64,000 nt of DNA. Source: JBEBGV01 sp040081265 (GTDB lineage: Bacteria; Acidobacteriota; Vicinamibacteria; Vicinamibacterales; UBA2999). Under the pieces are notes generated by a model. The model saw nothing but the letters and a program-made list of their open reading frames with translations, did not search any database and was not told the DNA's origin. A program made the translations under genes and the position numbers. How positions within the stretch are numbered: the stretch's first letter is position 1; each line of letters begins with the position of its first letter. Positions 8,957 through 16,160 of this stretch are shown here, piece by piece. Location: contig JBEBGV010000012.1 in the NCBI GenBank assembly GCA_040081265.1, forward strand, positions 24,381 through 88,380, read 5' to 3'.

Positions 8957-10214
8957 GCAGTCCTTTCATCGAGATCGTCAAGCCGAGCGTATCAAGCGCC
9001 GAAAGATCGAGCGGCGAAAAAGCGCCGCCACCCATGGCCTGGAACACCTGCCGGCCCACCTGAAGGTGGCCGTGCAGGAACCTGGGATCGGCAAGCACCG
9101 CCGTCGTGTCGACCCCCATCATCGGGGCCAGCCACGCGAGGCTCCCGCAGGTGCCGACAAAGGCCCGGGACCCGGCGATGACCGCCGACTGCACCGCCAG
9201 GTTGTCGCGCGGACGCAGCGCCTCACGAATGCTGATGATGCGCGAGGCACGCTCGAACGTGTAGTCGTCGTGGTCGTCCAGCGCAAGCCCGGTGTCGAGC
9301 ATCACGACCGGCCAGCGTTCGGCCAGCGACAACACCAGCGACTGCAGCGTCCGGCGCATCGCGGGCGTATCCGGGAGCGACGCCGCCGTATAGAGCTTGA
9401 CCGCGATGTAGTCACTCGGAAGCGGCGGCAGTGCCACGTCGGGCGGATCGATCAACCGATAGGCGGTTCGGCGGCGCAGGAAGTCTGCCGTGCGGTGGCC
9501 GAGCATGAAGCGCTCGAACAACCGATACATCAGCGAGGGATGGAGCGTCCTGAACCGTTCGAGCCCGGCCCGGCTGGCCGCCGCTTCGACAATCTTCTGG
9601 TCGAACGACGTCATCTTCCACTGCTTCAACGACCCGCCGGTCTCGACCGCCCTGGTCGCATTCCCGGACGAGAACTCCTCGGGCGTCAGGAGGTCGAAGA
9701 CCTCCACCGACTGCGTCGTGATGTCGCGGTACCAGGCCGCCGCGCCCCCGCGTGTCACCACGGTCAGGCGTGACGGCTTGATGCCATAGTGCGCCTGCAC
9801 CCAGCGGACAAACGGTACCCAGTACAGGACCTCGTATCCCACCTCGGACAGCCACGGCCCGACGATCAACGGATCGTTGCCGCGGACCAGGCGCGCGATC
9901 TCGCGCTCGACCTGCCATTCGTGCCCGTATGTCCGCAGCCGATCGGCCGCGTCGCCCCAGACGTGCATCTGCCGGTTGGCTCGCCGCGGAGCCGCCTTTG
10001 CCCGTCTCCACACTCTCACCGTCTCCACCCGCCCGGCCACGAGCACCGCGCGCAGGCGCTCGCGCGTCGCCTTCCTGTGCCGGCGATACGGGCGGACGAC
10101 GAAGCGATTGATGCCCTTGACCACATAGCTCCGGGCCAGCAGGACGACATGCACCACACTCGAGGTGACCGACCTGCTGACCTGAGGGCCGGCGGACCGG
10201 CCTCCATCAGTCAC
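8943..10214 (-). CDS. Family-A (GPW motif) putative glycosyltransferase, copy A1
   Basis: 423 aa from GTG 10214 (the longer frame to 10250 would overlap the upstream gene by 44 bp). Family signatures in order: GPWLSEVGYEVLYWVPF, TRGGAAAWY, HPSLMYR, YIAVKLY, VVMLDTGLALDDHDD, NLAVQS and AFVGTCGSLAWLAP. A basic N-terminal extension of roughly 90 residues precedes the conserved core. I do not recognise a named family. The late glycine-rich VGTxGG/S-x-x-x-LAP patch and the residue order suggest a nucleotide-sugar-dependent transferase with a two-domain fold. Placement next to an epimerase and to A2 supports a glycan role. Confidence 0.6.
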   Translation of the reverse strand: MTDGGRSAGPQVSRSVTSSVVHVVLLARSYVVKGINRFVVRPYRRHRKATRERLRAVLVAGRVETVRVWRRAKAAPRRANRQMHVWGDAADRLRTYGHEWQVEREIARLVRGNDPLIVGPWLSEVGYEVLYWVPFVRWVQAHYGIKPSRLTVVTRGGAAAWYRDITTQSVEVFDLLTPEEFSSGNATRAVETGGSLKQWKMTSFDQKIVEAAASRAGLERFRTLHPSLMYRLFERFMLGHRTADFLRRRTAYRLIDPPDVALPPLPSDYIAVKLYTAASLPDTPAMRRTLQSLVLSLAERWPVVMLDTGLALDDHDDYTFERASRIISIREALRPRDNLAVQSAVIAGSRAFVGTCGSLAWLAPMMGVDTTAVLADPRFLHGHLQVGRQVFQAMGGGAFSPLDLSALDTLGLTISMKGLHEHS

Positions 10215-11253
10215 GTAACAGCCCGGCCGCAAGCGGCAGCTGCGGCGCACTCGAGGCCGCGTCGCTCACGTGCAGGGCACCCTCGGCCCCGATCGACGCG
10301 ATCGCCTCACGTGCCAGTTCGAGATGCCTCGCGGAAAATCCAGCGGGATTGCTGTAGAACGCGTAGGACGGCACGTGATGAAACGGTGCCAGGTAGGAAA
10401 ATCCCCCGTAGGTTCCGACAAACGCCCGCGCCCCGGCCACCAGCGCGTCCTGCACGTGGAGGTTTCTCGACGGGTCGAGGCCTTCCGGCAACCGATGAAT
10501 GGCAGGGTCCGGAGCGGCGTGGGCGTCGTGATCGTCAATGGCCAGTCCGGTGGACAGCGCAATCACCGGACCTTCCTTCGCCAGCGACCGGAGCACGCGC
10601 GACGCAAACGCCCGATTGGCCTCGGTCGCCGGGAAGCATTCATTGAAATAGAACTTGGTCGCCACATACGACGCCGGCATCGGCGGCACACCGACACGGT
10701 CCGGCGAGGGCAGGCGGACATAACGCGTGTGCCGTCTCACCCATCGCGTGTCCAGGTGCTTCCACCAGAACGGGTTGAGCACGTCGTACATCCTGGATGG
10801 ATGAAGCACCGACCATGAATCAATCCTGAACTTCCGCGCAGCGCCCTCGATCAGCCTCTCGTCGAACGAAGTGAGACGCGTCTGTTTCTGCTCACCCAGA
10901 TCGCGGACACGCTGATCGTGCTGCTCCCGAAACACGTCCGGGGTCACCTGCTCGAACACGTCGGCATAGCGGGAGGCGAACGACCGATACCAGGACGCCG
11001 TTCCCCCTCTGGACAGCACGACCCACCTGTCCGGCGTCACGTCGAAACGCTGGGCGCACCACGCCAGAAAGGGCACCCAGTAGAGCAGCTCGAATCCGAC
11101 TTCGCCAAGCCACGGACCGGCGATGATCGGCTGCGAACGCGCGGCGATCGCCTCGAAGTCGCGCTCGAACTGTGCCGACACGCGACTGGCGCGCCAGCGA
11201 CTGGCCGCCAGTCGAGCCTGCCTTGGAATGAGACGCCTGAGGCCGCGCGACAC
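10207..11253 (-). CDS. Family-A (GPW motif) putative glycosyltransferase, copy A2
   Basis: 348 aa, GTG start at 11253, nine bases after the neuA1 stop. It keeps the whole family core: GPWLGEVGFELLYWVPF, SRGGTASWY, HPSRMYD, YVATKFYFNECFP, VIALSTGLAIDDHD, NLHVQDALVAGARAF and VGTYGGFSYLAPF. Unlike A1 it has the YGGFSYLAP form, shared with the fusion protein and with E and F. Soluble, no signal peptide. Function is inferred only from its operon. Confidence 0.6.
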   Translation of the reverse strand: MSRGLRRLIPRQARLAASRWRASRVSAQFERDFEAIAARSQPIIAGPWLGEVGFELLYWVPFLAWCAQRFDVTPDRWVVLSRGGTASWYRSFASRYADVFEQVTPDVFREQHDQRVRDLGEQKQTRLTSFDERLIEGAARKFRIDSWSVLHPSRMYDVLNPFWWKHLDTRWVRRHTRYVRLPSPDRVGVPPMPASYVATKFYFNECFPATEANRAFASRVLRSLAKEGPVIALSTGLAIDDHDAHAAPDPAIHRLPEGLDPSRNLHVQDALVAGARAFVGTYGGFSYLAPFHHVPSYAFYSNPAGFSARHLELAREAIASIGAEGALHVSDAASSAPQLPLAAGLLRD

Positions 11254-11262
11254 CAGGAGCCC

Positions 11263-11988
11263 TTACGCCCCCCCGAGGCGTCGCTCCGCCTCGTACCAGT
11301 CGTCCATCGAGTCGATGCTGAGGGAGTCGCGCGAATCAATCAGCAGCGGCCGGCAGTCGTTGCCGTAGATATTGCCGAAGGTCTCGATCGTCTTCCGCCA
11401 GCATGCGTACACCGTTCCGTCACGCACATAGGCCGGCCGGGCGTCCTGACGGCGCGTGATCCGCGCACCATCGGGGAGAAACGGATGCAGTCGCCCGTCT
11501 GCAATGCGCATCACATAGTCCGGAGACAGGTGGCGCGGCAACTCGACCACGCTGACGACCGAATCGCTCTGGTCGTCCGCCAGGCGTTCAACCGCATGCC
11601 TGATGTGGTCCGGTTTCCTCAGCGGCGACGTGGGTTGCAGGATGAGCACGATCTCGGGCTGCCATCCGTCACGAGCCAGCACCTCGAGCACGTGCTGCAG
11701 CACAGGCAGCATCGCGGTGTCATCGGCCGCGAGCTCGGTCGGTCGAAGGAACGGCACCTCGAGCCCCGCACGACGACCCGCGTCGGCGATCTCAGCATCC
11801 TCAGTAGACAGCACGATCCGGTCGCACACGCCCGATCCGACCGCAGCGGCGGCCGTATAGTCGAGCAACGGACGGCCCGCCAGCGGGCGGACATTCTTGC
11901 GCGGAACCCCCTTCGACCCGCCGCGTGCGGGAACGATACCCAGCACGGTCGGCTTGTGTCGATCGGCGTCGCTCCTGGTTGCGGTCAT
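11263..11988 (-). CDS. neuA: CMP-nonulosonic acid synthetase, NeuA family (NeuA1)
   Basis: Activates a nonulosonic acid with CTP to the CMP-sugar used by sialyltransferase-like enzymes. 241 aa. The N-terminal IVPARGGSKGVPRKN is the nucleotide-binding signature of the acylneuraminate cytidylyltransferase family, followed by RPLLDYTA, LQPTSPLR and a C-terminal SIDS(M)DDW metal region. ATG 11988 overlaps the MT2 stop as ATGA. With neuC1 and neuB2 it forms the first complete nonulosonate cassette (order in transcription: B2, C1, MT2, A1). Confidence 0.92.
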   Translation of the reverse strand: MTATRSDADRHKPTVLGIVPARGGSKGVPRKNVRPLAGRPLLDYTAAAAVGSGVCDRIVLSTEDAEIADAGRRAGLEVPFLRPTELAADDTAMLPVLQHVLEVLARDGWQPEIVLILQPTSPLRKPDHIRHAVERLADDQSDSVVSVVELPRHLSPDYVMRIADGRLHPFLPDGARITRRQDARPAYVRDGTVYACWRKTIETFGNIYGNDCRPLLIDSRDSLSIDSMDDWYEAERRLGGA

Positions 11989-12911
11989 CGCGGCGCGTTC
12001 TGCACGAACCGCACTTCGCGGAGCATCTCACCGGCCGACGCGACACCGGACACTGGCTCGGTGCGAACCCCGGGCTGGCACGCATAACTGATGTGCAGGT
12101 GGTCGGCCGCGTAGTCGGTGCGCAGCACTGCGAACCCGGCCCTGGCCAGGTACGCCTTCATGGTCGATTCGGTCAGGTAATAGGGGTGGTCGATTTTCAC
12201 CGCAGCTTCAACCGACCAGTTCCGCAGATACGCCGCGCGGAAATCGACAATGTCGACAAACAGCAACCCGTTCGGCGTCAGCAGGTCGCGCACGCGATGC
12301 AACGTCCCTGACACGTCGAGCAGGTGATCCACGGTCTGACAGATGATGACGACGTCGAAGCGTCGGCTGCCGAAGTCGAACTCCTCGATCAGGCCGGTGA
12401 TGGTCTCGAGACCCAGTTGTCGCGCCTGCTCCACTTCAAGCGGCGCGGGATCGATGAGCGTCCCCCTCAGCCCGAACTCCTCCGCGAAATGGTGCGCGAC
12501 GACCCCGGTCGACCCGCCGATGTCGAGCATCGACTGGTAACCACGACCGGCGACAAACGGCCGAAGGAAACCAGCGCGTTCGATCGCGTACTCACGCTGT
12601 TCCGCCTGGATCGTCCTGGCGTCGATCAGTCGGCCGTGGAAGGCGCTGACGAGAGGACGATACACGCCATCGTAGAAACGGCCGTAGGCCTGCGCGTCCA
12701 TCCGTGGATTGAGAAAGACCAGGCCGCACTCGCTGCACGCATGGGCCTGCGCCGGGAACCCGTAACGGTCAACGTGAGTCAGCACGACCAACGACGAGGC
12801 GCCGCACAGGTTGCAGTGCTCGATGACGTCCTTCCGCTGTGCGCTGTAGTCGTAGCCGAGCGCGGCAATCCGCGCGCGGCGGTCGGGAGTCGTGACGGTG
12901 CTGTCGGCCAT
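11985..12911 (-). CDS. Zinc-ribbon SAM methyltransferase (MT2) inside the nonulosonate cassette
   Basis: 308 aa from ATG 12911. The longer frame to 13157 is shadow of neuC. It has cysteine pairs C33/C36 and C59/C62 (CSECGLVFLNPR) and then SAM motif LDIGGSTG (about 133). IICQTVDHLLD takes the motif IV position. Being wedged between neuC1 and neuA1 suggests it may act on a nonulosonate intermediate or a related sugar, which is an inference from gene order. It is a separate lineage from MT1, MT3 and MT4 judged by spacing and motif differences. Confidence 0.8.
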   Translation of the reverse strand: MADSTVTTPDRRARIAALGYDYSAQRKDVIEHCNLCGASSLVVLTHVDRYGFPAQAHACSECGLVFLNPRMDAQAYGRFYDGVYRPLVSAFHGRLIDARTIQAEQREYAIERAGFLRPFVAGRGYQSMLDIGGSTGVVAHHFAEEFGLRGTLIDPAPLEVEQARQLGLETITGLIEEFDFGSRRFDVVIICQTVDHLLDVSGTLHRVRDLLTPNGLLFVDIVDFRAAYLRNWSVEAAVKIDHPYYLTESTMKAYLARAGFAVLRTDYAADHLHISYACQPGVRTEPVSGVASAGEMLREVRFVQNAPR

Positions 12912-12916
12912 ATGGG

Positions 12917-14071
12917 CTAGTAGGTCAGTCGCTTTTCGACGGTCAGTTCGGCGCTGGCCAGCACCTCGGCGATGCGCGCCCCGGCCTTCCCGTCGCCGTA
13001 CAGGAGGTCCCGGACCGGGCGCGGGCTCCGACGATGGGCTGCAATCGCCTCGCCGATAGCGCGTCGATCGTGCGGCACGTCGATCACGTTCTTGCCGCGC
13101 TCCCGCCCCTGCTGGCGGCTCCCGATGTTCACCGCCGGGACGCCGAGGTAGGAGCATTCCCGGATCGCCACGCTAGAGTTGCCGACAATCGCCGTTGCAC
13201 TGTAGAGCAGGCGCAGGAAGTCGTCCGGCGCCATGTTGCGGAACAGATGGAAGTTCGCCGGGTCCTCGAGTTCGCGGAAGACGCGAATCCCCTTCGACGT
13301 ACCGTCGGAGCCGGCATCGACATTTGGCCAGAACCACAGCACCGGCAGTCCGACATCCTTCACGGCGTACAACGTCTCGTCCACCTGCTGACGGGCCTCG
13401 TCATACTCGGTCGTGACCGGATGCTGCATCACAACGAGATAGCCGTTCGACAAATCGGCTTTCGGGCCAACGCCGCCGTACTTCTCGAAGGGGTCGAAGT
13501 TCATCGCCGGGTCGGCGGCGACCGCATCCGCGATGTCGATCGACGGACATCCGGTCACCACGACGTGCTTCGGATCTTCCCCCAGACGACGCACTCGCTC
13601 CGCAGCCTGTTCTGTCGACACCAGGTGGAGATTCGACAGCTTGGTGACCGCGTGCCGGACCTTCTCGTCGATCGAACCTGTGACCTCACCGCCCTGCACG
13701 TGGACAACCGGAATGTTCATGTACGACGCCGCCACCGCGTTGGCGAGGGTCTCGTACCGGTCCGCAATCGTGACCACCGCGTCGGGCCGGAGGTTGTCGA
13801 ACACGGTCGCCAGCTCGACGAGGCCGAGCCCGGTGGACTTGGCCGACGTCACCAGGTTCTCACCCTCGACGACCATATACACGCGGGCTGCAATCGGAAA
13901 CCCATCGCGCTCGATGGTCTGGATGGCGCTGCCGTACCGGTCGAGCAGCGCTGAGGCCGCAACAACGAGCTGCAGCTCGAGGTCAGGGTGGTCGTGGATG
14001 GCACGAAGCGCAGTACGAATCCGGGAGTAGCTCGGGCGCGCGGTCACGACCACGCAGATCTTTCGTTTCAC
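12917..14071 (-). CDS. neuC: UDP-N-acetylhexosamine 2-epimerase (hydrolysing), NeuC family (NeuC1)
   Basis: Releases UDP and epimerises an N-acetylhexosamine (UDP-GlcNAc or a bacillosamine derivative) to supply NeuB. 384 aa. Conserved TARPSYSRIR at the N-terminus, TIADRYETLA, HVQGGEVTGSIDEKVRHA(VTKL), and the C-terminal VNIGSRQQGRERGKNVIDV are all present. ATG 14071 overlaps the neuB2 stop as ATGA. Whether the substrate is UDP-GlcNAc (sialic acid) or UDP-diNAcBac (legionaminic acid) is not decided by what I can see. Confidence 0.9.
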   Translation of the reverse strand: MKRKICVVVTARPSYSRIRTALRAIHDHPDLELQLVVAASALLDRYGSAIQTIERDGFPIAARVYMVVEGENLVTSAKSTGLGLVELATVFDNLRPDAVVTIADRYETLANAVAASYMNIPVVHVQGGEVTGSIDEKVRHAVTKLSNLHLVSTEQAAERVRRLGEDPKHVVVTGCPSIDIADAVAADPAMNFDPFEKYGGVGPKADLSNGYLVVMQHPVTTEYDEARQQVDETLYAVKDVGLPVLWFWPNVDAGSDGTSKGIRVFRELEDPANFHLFRNMAPDDFLRLLYSATAIVGNSSVAIRECSYLGVPAVNIGSRQQGRERGKNVIDVPHDRRAIGEAIAAHRRSPRPVRDLLYGDGKAGARIAEVLASAELTVEKRLTY

Positions 14072-15120
14072 GACGAGAGCCCTTCGATGTCTTCGACGGC
14101 CAGCAGCGCGTCGGCGTCGACGGCACGTCGAAGCGTGCGGCCGACAATGTCATTCAGGCGATCGGGCGGCAGGCCCGTTCCCGGTTTCTTCAGCACGACA
14201 TCGTCGTGGCTGAGCACGGTGCCGGCAGGAAGACCGCGAGCCGCCACGATGCTTCTGGTGAAGATGCGGCGCAATGGCACCGTATCGGCAGCCAGCGCGT
14301 CCTTATCCACGGGATGGTCCCGCATGCGCTCGATGAAACGGATGCCGTCGACCAGCTGGCGGAGCTCGGCAGTGGTAACCGAGGCTGGTACGTCGGGACC
14401 AAACATCTCCCGCGACATCGTGACATGCAGCTCGAGGAGGTCTGCCCCCATCGTCGCGGCTGCGAGCCCCGGGTAAATCGTGGCCGAGTGGTCAGACAGG
14501 CCGACGAGACAGGCGTAGCGTTCGCGAAAGACGGTGAGCATGTTCAGCCCGATCTTCTCAGGCGGGCACGGGTACGCCGTCGTGCACTGGAAGACGCCAA
14601 CCCGCGCGCCCTTCGATCGCACTCGTGCCACGGCGGCGTCGGTGTCCTCGAGTGTGCTCATGCCGGTCGAGAGCAGAACCGGGGAACCCGTGGCCGCCAT
14701 CCGATCCGTGAGCTCGACGTTGAAGCTTTCACCCGAGCCCACCTTCCACAGCGGCATGCCGATGCGCTCGAGCATGTCGACGGCCTGGACTGAAAACGCG
14801 GACGACAGGAACACCAGCCCGCGTTGCCGGGCGTGCTCGGCCAGTCCGGCCCACTGCTCCTCGGCGAACTCCATCCGCTTCCAATAACCGTAGCGGGTGG
14901 TGTCCTGACGACTGAATGCGACACGGAAGGGCTCGGACGGGGTGCTTTCGGCGGCAGCGATGTGGGTCTGGAACTTGACTGCATCGGCCCCGGCGGTCGC
15001 GATAGCGTCGATGAACGCGTGAGCCTGCCCGAGGCTGCCGTCGTGCGTCAGCGCAACCTCGCCAATGATCAGGCAGCGCCCCTGGCCGAGCCGGTCGAGC
15101 GCCGGGTGTGTAATGGTCAT
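14068..15120 (-). CDS. neuB: Nonulosonic acid synthase, NeuB family (NeuB2)
   Basis: 350 aa. The family start AEIG-x-NH is here GEVALTHDGSLGQAHAF (about 20-36), a variant that occurs in some NeuB homologues. TIM-barrel residues GLSDHSAT and LELHVT supply the metal His. The NeuB1 motif KGTDHAFS is replaced by GPDVPASV. The C-terminal SAF domain is intact (ARGLPAGTVLSHDDVV). The differences from NeuB1 point to a different substrate or product. It overlaps neuC1 and the upstream family-A gene, so it is almost surely co-translated. Confidence 0.9.
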   Translation of the reverse strand: MTITHPALDRLGQGRCLIIGEVALTHDGSLGQAHAFIDAIATAGADAVKFQTHIAAAESTPSEPFRVAFSRQDTTRYGYWKRMEFAEEQWAGLAEHARQRGLVFLSSAFSVQAVDMLERIGMPLWKVGSGESFNVELTDRMAATGSPVLLSTGMSTLEDTDAAVARVRSKGARVGVFQCTTAYPCPPEKIGLNMLTVFRERYACLVGLSDHSATIYPGLAAATMGADLLELHVTMSREMFGPDVPASVTTAELRQLVDGIRFIERMRDHPVDKDALAADTVPLRRIFTRSIVAARGLPAGTVLSHDDVVLKKPGTGLPPDRLNDIVGRTLRRAVDADALLAVEDIEGLSS

Positions 15121-16160
15121 AGTCCTGCCAGTGGATACGCGCCACGAAGATCAGCGGGCGCGAAGTATGCCCCACCCATCTTGTGCGCAGCCCGCAGCGC
15201 CACGCCGAGATGGGCATGCAGCCATTTCGGATCGACAAACAATGCCGAGGTGTTGACGCCCAGCATCGGCGCCAGCCATGCGACGCTTCCGCAGGTGCCG
15301 ACAAACGCGCGGGCGCCGGCAATGATCTGCGTCTGCACACCCAGGTTGTTGCTCGGCGTCATCCACGACTTGGCGCTGATCACCCGGGATCCGTTCACGA
15401 GCTCATAGTCGGCGTGCTCGTCGAGGGTCAGCCCCGTGTCGAGAAGGACGACAGGCACCTGCTCCGCAAGAGTGGCGACCTGCGCCGTCAGCAGCCGGCG
15501 TACGAGAGGCGTGTCCGGCATGGATCTCGCCGCATAGAACTTCACCGCGACATAGTCGTGAGGAAGGTCTGGCAACGGTATCGCCTGGGGTGCCGTCATG
15601 CGCTGGTAACGGGTGTGACTGTCGATGAAGCTGAGTGGCCGGTGCCCAGACCAGAACATCGAGAACAGGCGATACATCAGCGACGGGTGCACCACCCGCG
15701 CCCCATCCAGGCCGAGGCGGGCCTGAACTCCCGCTGTGACTTCACGATCGAAAGGCGACACCTCGAGCTGCTTGACCTTGCCGCGCTCTGCGACCCGGGT
15801 GGCGAATGTGGACGGCGAGACATCGTCCCAGATCTCGACGTAGCGGCTCGCGATGCCGTCATACCACCCGCCCACTCCCCCGCGTGAGACCGCCACGACC
15901 CGCGCAGGGTCTAGTCGAAAGGCGTCCTTGACCCAGCGCAGGAAAGGAACCCAGTAGAGAACCTCGTAGCCAACTTCCGACAGCCACGGACCAACGATCA
16001 CCGGGTGATTGCCACGCGTCAGATCGTCGATCTCACGCTCGATCGCCCACTCGATCTTCCAGGCCTGCCGGTCCTCATCGAGCTGCGTCCGGTGCCGGCG
16101 GGCGTCCCGGACAGGACGGCCAATCCGCTTGAGCCAGTCAGGCGCCAGCGCGTCAGCCAT
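15117..16160 (-). CDS. Family-A (GPW motif) putative glycosyltransferase, copy A3
   Basis: 347 aa, directly upstream of neuB2 and directly downstream of the B-A fusion, with ATGA overlaps on both sides. It contains GPWLSEVGYEVLYWVPF, SRGGVGGWY, HPSLMYR, YVAVKFY, VVLLDTGLTLDEHAD and VGTCGSVAWLAP. This is the same CGS-x-AWLAP variant as A1, so A1 and A3 form one subgroup and A2, D, E, F another. Position beside the nonulosonate genes suggests a nonulosonate or neighbouring-sugar transferase, as an inference. Confidence 0.62.
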   Translation of the reverse strand: MADALAPDWLKRIGRPVRDARRHRTQLDEDRQAWKIEWAIEREIDDLTRGNHPVIVGPWLSEVGYEVLYWVPFLRWVKDAFRLDPARVVAVSRGGVGGWYDGIASRYVEIWDDVSPSTFATRVAERGKVKQLEVSPFDREVTAGVQARLGLDGARVVHPSLMYRLFSMFWSGHRPLSFIDSHTRYQRMTAPQAIPLPDLPHDYVAVKFYAARSMPDTPLVRRLLTAQVATLAEQVPVVLLDTGLTLDEHADYELVNGSRVISAKSWMTPSNNLGVQTQIIAGARAFVGTCGSVAWLAPMLGVNTSALFVDPKWLHAHLGVALRAAHKMGGAYFAPADLRGAYPLAGL